DNA of 64,000 nucleotides, taken from positions 16,399,001 to 16,463,000 of the forward strand of contig NC_059346.1 of the NCBI RefSeq assembly GCF_019703515.2, read 5' to 3'. A program made the position numbers and the translations under genes. Within the stretch, counting starts at the first letter, position 1, and each line of letters begins with the position of its first letter. This DNA is from Myxocyprinus asiaticus (taxonomy: Eukaryota; Chordata; Actinopteri; Cypriniformes; Catostomidae). A model generated the notes under the pieces. The model made no database searches, was not told where the DNA came from, and was given only the letters and a program-made list of their open reading frames with translations. Shown piece by piece: positions 55,898 to 64,000 of the stretch.

Positions 55898-57074
55898 CAC
55901 TGGCAGCCAAAAGTTTGGAATAATGTACAGATTTTGCTCTTATGGAAAGAAATTGGTACTTTTATTCACCAAAGTGGCATTCAACTGACCACAAAGTATA
56001 GTCAGGACATTACTGATGTAAAAAACACAATCACTATTTGAAAAAAGTCATATTTGATCAAATCTAGACAGGCCCCATTTCCAGCAGCCATAACTCCAGC
56101 AACTTATCCTTGAGTAATCATGCTAAATTGCTCATTTGGTACTAGAAAATCACTTGCCATTATATCAAACACAGTTTAAATTTATATGGTTCGTTAAATG
56201 GAGCTCAACATTGTCTTTGTGTTTGTTTTTGAGTTGCCACACTATGCAATAGACTGGCATGTCTTAAGGTCAATATTAGGTCAAAAATGGCAAGAAAAGA
56301 AACAGCTTTCTCTAGAAACGTGTCAGTCAATCATTGTTTTGAGGAATGAAGGATATACAATGCTTGAAATTGCCAAAAAACTGAAGATTTCATACAAAGG
56401 TGTGCACAGAAAGAGATGTGGAAGGCCCAAATACAACTAAACAAGAGGATAAGTACATCAGAGACTCTAGTTTGAGAAATAGACGCCTCACATGCTGACA
56501 GCTTCATTGAATTCTACCCGCTCAACACCAGTTTCATGTACAACAGTAAAGAGAAGACTCAGGGGTGCAGGCCTTATGGAAAGAGTTGCAAAGAAAAAGC
56601 CACTTATGAAACAGAAAAACAAAAAGAAAAGGTTAGAGTGGGCAAAGAAACACAGACGTTGGACAACAGATAATTGGAAAAGAGTGCTATGGATCTTAAC
56701 CCCACTGAGCTTTTGTGGGATCTGCTAGACTGTAAGGTGCATGAGAAGTGCCCGAAAAGACAGCCACATCTATGGCAAGTGCTACAGGAAGCGTGGGGTG
56801 AGATGTCACCTGAGTATCTGGACAAACTCACAGCTAGAATGCCAAGGATCTGCAAAGCTGTTATTGCTGCACATGGAGGAATTTTTGATGAGAACACTTT
56901 GAAATAGTTTAAGAAGTTCTGAACTTTTTTTTCAAATTGTAATCGTAATTTTTCATGTTATTAATGTCCTGACTATACATTGTGATCCGTTGAATGCCAC
57001 CTGTGAATAAAAGTACCAATTTCTTTCCATAAGAGCAAAATCTGTACATTATTCCAAACTTTTGGCCACCAGTG
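55898..57074 (+). mobile_element. Tc1-like transposon, copy B, complete ends
   Basis: 1,177 bp from CACTGGCAGCCAAAAG to GGCCACCAGTG, flanked by TA at 55896-55897 and 57075-57076. Long inverted ends extend well inside (both contain tgtacagattttgctct or its complement). Same family as copy A at 34969-39506. Confidence 0.93.
56198..56907 (+). pseudogene. Tc1-like transposase, copy B (internally deleted)
   Basis: Fragments in two frames: helix-turn-helix region (CQSIIVLRNEGYTMLEIAKK, LKISYKGVH, KRCGRPKYN), central region (STPVSCTTVKRRLRGAGLME, KNKKKRLEWAKKHRRWTTDN, WKRVLW) and C-terminus (MDLNPTELLWDLLDCKVHEK ... ICKAVIAAHGGIFDENTLK). The block carrying the first two catalytic Asp residues is missing between RVLW and MDLNP, and the pieces join at gctatggatcttaacc. 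It cannot encode an active transposase. Confidence 0.85.
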
Positions 57075-57264
57075 TATATATGTATATACACACACATATA
57101 CATATATACACTTTTTTTTTACTTTATTGATTTTGAAAATGCTGAAATTTGACACCATATTTACTATTCATAGTCAAAATTCATTTATTTCCATCTTAGG
57201 AAAGAAAACAAAACAATATAATAAAATGCTTTATTAACATTTTCCAAACAAAGCCTTCCACAAT

Positions 57265-57452
57265 ATTTACATTTATGCATTTGGCAGATGCTTTTATCCA
57301 AAGCAACTTGCAGTGCACTTATTACAGCGACAATCCCCCTGGAGCAACCTGGAGTTAAGTGCCTTGCTTAAGGACACAATGGTGATGGCTGTGGGAATTG
57401 AACCAGCAACCTTCTGATTACCAGTTATGTGCTTTAGCACACTACGCCATGT
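57265..57452 (-). mobile_element. tRNA-derived SINE, V-SINE-like
   Basis: Read on the minus strand: A box TGGCGTAGTGTGC (complement of about 57437-57449), B box GGTTCAATTCC (complement of 57394-57404), then a conserved body (gtgtccttaagcaaggcact) and a tail ending tgccaaatgcataaatgt. This arrangement is that of a common teleost SINE. No clear TSD. Confidence 0.8.
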
Positions 57453-57742
57453 TGACTTATTGAAAGAATTAGTCTCCATAGGTTGAGTATTCATTCATTT
57501 AATATTTCTATATTCATAATTTTACTTTTAAAAGATTGATCTCATAACATTATTTATGCATTTGCAACTGCTGTGTAAAAGCATGTGCCTTATCTGTCAC
57601 TCACTCGACGTTGTATCAATGCAGTGACACTAGGGGTCACTCTTGGGAGCCCGAGACACCTCTGGTCTTAGATAAAAGGCCAATGAAAATTGGCGAGTAT
57701 ATTTCTCTAAAAGAGCGGCACACACAAAACGTCTTTTTAAAC

Positions 57743-59070
57743 ATGCCTTTCTGTTTGTGTGTTATTCCTGGTTGCGGTCGTTATCTCTCAACTTCTGACG
57801 GTCACGATCGCTGTCTTTCATGTCTGGGCGTGACCCACGTGGAGACAGCGTTCGTGGATGGATCATGTACTCATTTTGAGAACATGACCATGGCAACGTT
57901 GCGGTCGCGGCTTGCTTTTGTAAGAAAGCAAGCCACTCCAGCAGCTCCCCGCCTCGGTCCTTCTACCTACGGGTATGAGGCCAGCGCTGCTAGCACTGGG
58001 GGTGATTTGGGGACCCCAATGGGACCACCTCCGCCGGGTATCCCCCCACGGACCTCCCATTCCCCAGCACGCTCGTCTGCCCCGATCGGGCTTCTGGATG
58101 AGTCCATCGGCTTGACTCACGTTGAGTTCGACCTCTTGTTTGGAGCCCGCAAAGCTGATGAGCTCTCGAGCGCAGCATCGGAGAGCGAGCTTGTCCAGTC
58201 GGACGCAGAAGCCTCAGCTGGGCTCCCCCCCTCGGGTACGGTCACCCAGTCACAGGCTGACGCGGAAATAACGGACATGCTTTCCCGGGCAGCCGCGAGT
58301 GTTGGACTAGAGTGGAACCCTCCGCTCTCCCCTGAACCCTCGCGGCTTGTTGATTGGTTCCTGGGCTCGCTGCGCCGCTCACAGCCACGCCCCGCTCCAG
58401 TTCCTTTCTTCCCGGTAGTGCACGAGGAGCTGACAAGGTCGCAGGAGGCACCTTTTACAGCCCTGTCCTGATCTTTCAGCTCCCCTGCCCTCACTACCCT
58501 CGATGGTGGGGCGGCCAGGGGCTATTCGGCGATTCCCCCAGTGGATAAGGCGCTCGCGGTGCACCTATGCCCGCAGAGCGCCGCCACCTGGCTTGGGCGC
58601 CCAAAGCTCCCATCCAAGGCCTGTAGGTTTATGTCGTCCCTGACGGCCAAAGCCTACAGTGTCGCTGGACAAGCCAGCTCCGCACTGCACGCCATGGCTC
58701 TCCTGCAAGTCCACCAAGCCAAGGCGCTAAAGGAACTGCACGAGGGTAGTTGCAGGAGCTGCACCAGATTTGATGCAGGAGCTGCGCTCGGCGACCGACC
58801 TCACTCTCCGGGTCGACGAAGGTCATGGCGCAGTCTCTCAGGTGGGCGATGTCCACCTTGGTGGTCCAGGAGCGCCACCTTTGGCTCAACCTGGTCGAGG
58901 CCGACAAAGCACGGTTCGTTGGTGCCCCCATTTCCCAGGTTGGCCTATTCGGCGACACCGTCGAGGACTTTGGCCAGCAGTTCTCGACGGTGAAGCAGCA
59001 GATGGAGGCTATCCGGCACATCCTGCCCTGGCGCGGCTCAAGATCCCGCTCGTTGCCAAGGGCGTCCCCT
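57743..59070 (+). pseudogene. gag: DIRS copy B gag
   Basis: ATG at 57743 opens MPFCLCVIPGCGRYLSTSDG, HDRCLSCLG, a Cys/His-rich N-terminus, then Pro/Ala/Ser-rich text and AFTALS before an in-frame TGA at 58469-58471. The same frame continues as PPVDKALAVHLCPQSAATWL, KLPSKACRF and LLQVHQAKALKELHEG, then shifts near 58750-58820. The capsid-like end (MSTLVVQERHLWLNLVEADK, GAPISQVGLFGDTVEDFGQQ, AIRHILP) lies in the frame that leads on to RT. Two lesions therefore break gag. Confidence 0.78.
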
Positions 59071-60396
59071 TGCAGTGACTGCACTGGTTCTGCCACAGCC
59101 CGCCCTTTCGACCCGGCCCTGGCATGGAGCCCATCGCAGGAAGCAGACGCCACCCGTCTCACGGCCGGCTGCCAAGAACCCACGAAAGTCTTCGAAGCGC
59201 CCCTGAGACAGGCGACCCAGGGACGACGAAACCCACTGTCTGGAGCTGGTAAGCAGACCACTCCATCCCCCGGTGGAGGGCCGAGAGGAGAATCTTTTGT
59301 TGCCTTTTCATTTAATTTCGCCACATGCCCTAGTGGCTGCGGTACCCAACAGTTCAGCAAAAGAGCGGTTTCCTCATTCCCTGGGTCACATACTCGGTGT
59401 GCACGACCGTCCACTATTCCATTTTGGCAGATTTGGTGCTCCAGCGGCGGTCTCCCCGCCCCTGCGTGCCCAGCTGTGGCACAAATCTGGCCTGATGTGA
59501 CAGTCTCCATGGGTCACGAGGACAGGCCACTTCCTCTTCCATCCCAGGCTGTTCCGGGGGTGGTCACAAGGAGCCAGGTAAGTGCTTCGATGTCCCTGAA
59601 CTCAGCACGGCCACAACATAGCGTGGCACCTCAGGCTCCGCCCCGCCGCGAAGCCCCACCTGCTGGTACGTTCGACGAGATTGTCCCCATGGTCCCCCTC
59701 GCCCGGAGCTTGGACGCATGGCTTGCGCTTTCCAATCCGTCGCGATGGCTGATCCGGACCGTCCAACTCAGCTACGCGATTCAGTTCACCAGGTGTCCGC
59801 CCAGGTTCAGTGGGATCCACTTCACCTTGGTGAAGGGCGAGAATGCTGCTACCTTGCACGCAGAGATCGCTACCCTCATACGGAAGGATGCGATAGAGCC
59901 TGTCCCTCCAGCCGAGATGAAGAGGGTGTTTTACAGCCCCTACTTCATTGTACCGAAAAAAGGTGGTGGGTTGCGGCCAATCTTGGACCTGCAAGTACTG
60001 AACCTAGCTTTACACAGACTCCCGTTCAAGATGCTGAAGCAAAAACGCATTCTGGCGAGCATCCGGCATCAAGATTGGTTTGCAGCGGTAGACCTGAAGG
60101 ACACATACTTCCACGTCTCGATTCAACCTCGACACAGACCCTTCCTGCGGTTTGCATTCGAGGGTCGGGCGTATCAGTACAAGGTCCTCCCTTTCGGCCT
60201 GTCCTTGTCCCCTCTTGTCTTCACAAAGGTCGCAGAGGCAGCCTTTGCCCTGTTAAGGGAAGTGGGCATTTGCATCCTCAACTATCTCGATGATTGGCTA
60301 ATCCTAGCTCACTCTCGGGATGTGTTGTGTGCACACAGGGACCTGGTGCTTTCGCACCTCAGCCTCAGTTGCAGAGTTTCATATAGGGACCCCTAG
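59070..60396 (+). pseudogene. DIRS copy B reverse transcriptase (truncated)
   Basis: Open without a stop in the frame that begins at 58825. RT motifs: KDAIEPVPPAEMKRVFYSPY, FIVPKKGGGLRPILDLQVLN, WFAAVDLKDTYFHVSIQ with the first catalytic Asp, FRFAFEGRAYQ-type text, PFGLSLSPLVFTKVAEAAFA, and NYLDDWLILAHS with the catalytic pair. It is cut at LSHLSL, where 16 bp later the internal complementary region begins; the last residues before the stop (SCRVSYRDP) are read-through of that region. RT synthesises the element's cDNA; the thumb and RNase H are lost. Confidence 0.87.
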
Positions 60397-60510
60397 TGTC
60401 ACTACATCGACACTACGTCGAGTGAGTGAAAGATGGGGAATGTCCTAGTTACTTGCGTAACCTCCGTTCCCTGATGGAGGGAACGAGACGTTGTGTCCCT
60501 CCTGCCACAA
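60385..60510 (+). promoter_or_regulatory. DIRS copy B internal complementary region
   Basis: First part (60385-60436) is complementary to the element's 5' start, the second (60449-60503) to its 3' end at about 60715-60770, including TTAC-TTGC-GTAACC and the hairpin GTTCCCTGATGGAGGGAAC. This is the two-part layout of a DIRS internal complementary region. Confidence 0.82.
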
Positions 60511-60539
60511 CGCTGAACTACCCGCTGAAATGGCTGGGA

Positions 60540-60770
60540 CCTTGTCTCGGCTCCTCAGCACAAAACCTGAATGAGTGGTTGCATACCAGCTCCTTTTATA
60601 CCCGTATGTCCGGCGGAGTGGTATGCAAATACCACTCACGAATTTTCATTGGCCATTTATCAAAGACCAGAGGTGTCTCGGGCTCCCAAGAGTGACCCCT
60701 AGTGTCACTACATCGACACAACGTCTCGTTCCCTCCATCAGGGAATGGAGGTTACGCAAGTTACCAGGAT
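60540..60770 (+). repeat. DIRS copy B 3' inverted terminal repeat and end
   Basis: The inverted counterpart of 57605-57690, with promoter-like block ctccttttatacccgtatgt, then the 3' extension ending ggttacgcaagttaccagg. Confidence 0.85.
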
Positions 60771-60859
60771 GTTTTCCTCCTCTGTGATAATACATCTATT
60801 TGCCACTTCAGGTTCACCTTCTGTGCCACCTTTGCTGTGTAAAGATGGCTTTAGTCCCC

Positions 60860-61590
60860 ATAGCTTTAGTATTCATTGCAATGATGTTTTTTTAGAATCC
60901 TAGCCCACACTCCCTCCTCTAATACCAAGTTTAAATCTTTCTCCCATAATCTCTTGATAGAAGTTAGAGCTCTGTCCCACATACTCTGAATTAGCAAGGA
61001 GTAATACACTGATGCTTCATGAGCTTTTCCAAAAGCAGTAATCACCACTCCCAGAGTATTTGCTTCTTTAGGGGGGTGTATGCTACTCCCAAAAATAGTA
61101 CAGAGCAGGTGGCGCAGCTGTAAATACCTAAAGAACTCCAACTCAACACTCTCAACACTCCACTCTCATATAGGTCTCCGAGTGTATTAACCTCCCTCAC
61201 AATCCACTCTGACCAGCAGAAATAGGACTTATTAATACATAATTTTGGGTTTAGCCATATGCTCGAGGAAACTTGAAAATTTAAATAAATGTCCAAATTA
61301 AGCACTCTGGACACTTTTGTCCAAACCGAGTGCAAAAGCGAGATAACAGTGTAAGTTAACTTCTCTGATTAATTTGATAGAAAGGCTTTGCAATGGCGAA
61401 ATAGGGGCAAGAACTTCCTGTTCAATACAAAACCAGGGACGTTCAATTAAGTCGAAGTCGCTGATTTCTCCACCAGCCCGCTGAGAATCAGCAGCCGTAC
61501 CGCCCGCCGACAGAGCGAGGAAATGGCCTCCCGTCATCACCCGAGCCTCGAGGAAACGAGTCAGAGTCAAATGACCGATTAACATTCTAC
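60860..61590 (-). pseudogene. L1/Tx1-type LINE, RT C-terminal remains
   Basis: Minus-strand frames read IWLNPKLCINKSYFCWSEWI, VREVNTLGDLYESGVLR, FFRYLQLRHLL, EANTLGVVITAFGKAHEASV and YYSLLIQSMWDRALTSIKRL in three frames, the C-terminal region of fish L1/Tx1-clade ORF2. Several frameshifts; nothing functional. Confidence 0.72.
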
Positions 61591-62230
61591 CTGCATCCTC
61601 ATGCGATTCAAGTAAGAGGTTTACGTCTGGGTAGAGATAGAATATTATAGTGTGTTATTCTTGTGTATCAAGGTTATTGCTTGTACAGTTTACTGACCGC
61701 CGAGTCCGCTCATTGCTGCTAATAATACTCAAGGTATTACTGTAATGTACTGTTATCACGAATGAGATCTGCTGTGTTGTAGTCCAACCACATTGGACTG
61801 TTGTGTATTTCCGCCATCGCGGTTGAGACCGGCACACTGAGTTTATCCATTAAAGAACCAAAGACCATGGGACAGCTTACGAGCCGTCCACTGCGTCTCT
61901 GAGTGATAAACTAACAGTTGCTTTCTCTACCACGATCGCGAAACCGGCTTTGGTGCCGCCACTTTATTCTCTCTCTCTCTCGTACTAACCACACACACAC
62001 GTGACCCTTCACAAACATTCTCACACACAATTTTGGCTAGTAGATAACTTTGTGATAAAGCTCAGCTTTGTCCCTAAGTTATCGTACAAGCGGAGACATC
62101 TGTAAATGGGCAGACGCCATTAACCAGCTTCTCTCTGCCCACATTCGCGGCCATATTCTCTGGCCAGAAATCTCGCATGACATACTCTCCCCGAGAGTCA
62201 CGTCCGCCATTTTGTGCACGTCACTCTTTA

Positions 62231-62276
62231 CACACACACACACACACACACACAAACATTCACACACACACACACA
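62231..62276. repeat. (CA)n microsatellite
   Basis: CA units with two short interruptions. Confidence 0.93.
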
Positions 62277-62639
62277 CCTTCCTCTCATGTGTTATAGGCT
62301 TATTTTGGTAACCATATCTAATCATCTCACTGTTTAGTTTGTAGTTGTAAGTCGGAAGTATATTGACTGCATTGTATTGATTATTAATTTATATTACTGC
62401 ATAAATAAACTTTTGGTTTGTTTTGAATACACCTGTGTCAAATGCTGACAGGGGATGTCAGTGCTCGGATTCAAGCCTTCATTGTTTCTTTTTGAAGGTC
62501 GATATTCTTCGGATGTCGATTTTCCTAAGAGAACAATCTAATATTGAGACTGTTATACTATCTGGTTATTAGTCCCTGATTCCAGAGTGGTGCCCTGGCG
62601 ATATTAATCCTTATTAATATTCTATTGATTTTTGATAAT

Positions 62640-62815
62640 TGAAAATTATCTTTGATGATTGTTGAATTTGAAGGATCAATAAGCTAGTGTTAATTTTAAT
62701 CAATGTTTCATCGATGTTAATAATTAATGATTATCTTTAATAATTGTTGATTTAAAGGATTAAAAAAGCTAACATTGATTTTCATCAATGTTCTATTGAT
62801 TTTATCTTTGATAAT
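62640..62815. repeat. AT-rich tandem pair, about 84-bp unit
   Basis: Two diverged units share tatcttt-a-aattgttga, aaggat and atcaatgtt in the same order. Confidence 0.55.
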
Positions 62816-62959
62816 TATTAATTATTGCTAATAACCAAACCCGCTCCTGAACGTAGCACACTACATTTAATGGTGCGCCGTGTGAGGTTTTAATGAGTTA
62901 GATTCTATTATTTAATTAAAATTTTAATTAATAAATAAAGAAATAATTATTAATTATTT

Positions 62960-63330
62960 CTGATAGTAACACTGATCTAAACAACCAGTAGAACCTACAC
63001 ATGCTTTGGATTTTTTGGTGAATGAGGCATAATGTATGATCCGGCCCCTAAGAACTGCCTTAAGTGCCTCCCAAGCCATGCTCACAGAGGATACTGAGGA
63101 CCAGTTGGTCTCCATATAAACATTGATTTCAGCCTTTAACATTTGTTGGAATTCAAGATTTCTTTTCTCCATATGTGGCAACACCTCTAAACTCACCAGG
63201 GTGTGATCTGAGACTAAAATGTTTCCAATTGAGCAATCAACAACAGATGAAATGAGGGACTTAGATATAAAAAAATTAAAATAAAATAAAAATCTATTCT
63301 AGAATAAATGTTATGGACTGATGAAAAAAA
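62960..63330 (-). pseudogene. L1/Tx1-type LINE, endonuclease/linker remains
   Basis: Minus strand reads SLEVLPHMEKRNLEFQQMLK, AEINVYMETNWSSVSSVSMA and WEALKAVLRGRIIHYASFTK then KSKA, the linker after the endonuclease in fish L1/Tx1 ORF2. It lies upstream, in LINE sense, of the 60860-61590 piece and probably belongs to the same element, with the middle replaced. Confidence 0.68.
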
Positions 63331-63366
63331 AACTGATAGTACCTAACAGATGGGTTCAAAAGTCGT

Positions 63367-64000
63367 CATGGTTACTGGTGTAACCTCCGTTCCCTGATGG
63401 AGGGAACGAGACGTTGGTGTCGATGTAGTGACACTAGGGGTCACTCTTGGGAGCCCGAGACACCTCTGGTCTTTGATAAAAGGCCAATGAAAATTGGCGA
63501 GTGGTATTTGCATGCCACTCCCCCGAACATACGGGTATAAAAGGAGCTGGTATGCAACCACTCATTCAGGTTTTACGCTGAGGAGCCGATATAAGGTCCG
63601 GCCATTTCAGCGGGTAGTTCAGCGTTGTGGCAGGAGGGACCAACGTCTCGTTCCCTCCATCAGGGAACGGAGGTTACACCAGTAACCATGATGTTCCCTA
63701 TCTGTCACTCACTCGACGTTGGTGTCGATGTAGTGACACTAGGGGTCCCTATACAAAACGCCACAAGGCTGAACTGTGTTACGTGAACTGGCGGTGTGTG
63801 GTGGGCAAACTTGCTGTGTGCCTCATAGCCAGCACACCAGGTCGACACGTAACCTCCCCCAACACAGTTATGAGTGTCGAACGGCCCTTTTTGGGGACAA
63901 GTCGACTACCCAGAGATAGAGACAGGCTTAACCCAGTCATGGCCTCTTTCCCCTTCTCTTTTTCCACTCCCTAAAAAAGAAGGGGGATTATCCGACTGGG
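63367..64000 (-). mobile_element. DIRS-like retroelement, copy C (3' end only)
   Basis: The same 3' end as copy A: extension, inverted terminal repeat (about 63420-63580), internal complementary region (about 63635-63750) and the start of the 3' untranslated region. It leaves the window at 64000, so its genes are not visible. Here the complementary arms are intact: 63367-63412 and 63640-63690 are inverted copies over about 42 bp. Confidence 0.88.
63640..63750 (-). promoter_or_regulatory. DIRS copy C internal complementary region
   Basis: ACCAACGTCTCGTTCCCTCC at 63640 onward is the complement of the element's 3' end, ending GGTTACACCAGTAACC. It is followed by the complement of the 5' end (ttccctatctgtcactcact). 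This is the best preserved of the three. Confidence 0.82.

Larger units (their letters stand above)
57590..60770 (+). mobile_element. DIRS-like retroelement, copy B (gag + RT)
   Basis: Plus-strand copy with 5' repeat at 57590-57710, gag, reverse transcriptase, then an abrupt jump at about 60385 to the internal complementary region (60385-60510) and the 3' inverted repeat to about 60770. RNase H and the recombinase are deleted. The 3' repeat (about 60540-60715) is inverted relative to the 5' one. It has lost the genes that copy A keeps. Confidence 0.88.
61591..62885. other. LTR-like block inside the L1/Tx1 remains
   Basis: About 1.3 kb without coding sequence separates two pieces of antisense LINE. 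It holds (TC)n near 61970 and (CA)n at 62230-62276, an AATAAA near 62404, and an AT-rich tandem duplication (about 62640-62800, unit near 84 bp). It ends cacactaca followed by tttaatggtgcgccgtgtga, which looks like an LTR end and a primer-site-like stretch. No second LTR or TSD was found, so this stays a candidate. Confidence 0.3.

Noticed and set aside
62068..62337. 89-codon ORF with His/Thr run
   Set aside because: Driven by a (CA)n microsatellite.

Overview
This window looks like teleost fish DNA, most likely from a cypriniform (carp, minnow or zebrafish relative). That placement is an inference from the repeats: DIRS-type tyrosine-recombinase retroelements, an L2 and a Jockey/CR1-type (Rex1/Babar-like) LINE, Tc1-like transposons, tRNA-derived SINEs, TTAA-ended MITEs and many (TG)n/(GA)n tracts. 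I recognise no host protein-coding gene, tRNA, rRNA or CRISPR array. Almost every long reading frame belongs to a mobile element. Some reading frames discussed here begin with TTG or GTG rather than ATG, so the limits given are frame limits unless an ATG is stated.

Layout. 1-700: proline-rich degenerate coding sequence with a 39-bp tandem repeat. 1600-12750: a decayed hAT transposon whose first intron received a nearly perfect 9.6-kb Ty3/Gypsy retrotransposon (2163-11784). That element has two 1.59-kb LTRs, a tRNA-Pro primer site, a PNMA-like gag, a complete pol in the -1 frame, a canonical frameshift signal, a polypurine tract and a 4-bp target duplication. 12750-14470: AT-rich DNA and microsatellites. 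14480-23757: a degraded L2 LINE cut by three later insertions: a near full-length antisense Rex1-like LINE, a 3' fragment of the same family in sense, and a hAT MITE with 8-bp TSDs. 23760-34970: mostly non-coding DNA with MITEs, a tRNA-derived SINE, locally duplicated blocks, L1/Tx1 fragments and a 360-bp solo LTR inside a MITE. 34969-39506: a Tc1-like element split by another antisense Rex1-like LINE. 39516-40759: a second, unrelated Tc1-like element with a broken transposase. 40867-49430: MITEs, a small LINE relic and otherwise featureless DNA.

49436-53232, 57590-60770 and 63367-64000 (running off the end) hold three copies of one DIRS-like retroelement. They have inverted terminal repeats and an internal complementary region next to the 3' repeat. 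Copy A keeps RNase H and a tyrosine recombinase with the R..H-x-x-R..Y residues; copy B keeps gag and reverse transcriptase. 55898-57074 is another copy of the first Tc1-like family, with the same internal deletion as the copy at 35-39 kb. 60860-63330 holds antisense L1/Tx1 LINE remains separated by an LTR-like block.

How the parts relate: the Gypsy element is the only one that looks able to encode all its own replication proteins. The DIRS, L2, Rex1-like and Tc1 copies all carry lesions and would need proteins supplied by intact relatives elsewhere. Nesting gives relative ages: hAT before Gypsy; L2 before Rex1-like copies and the hAT MITE; Tc1 before its LINE insertion; a MITE before the solo LTR.
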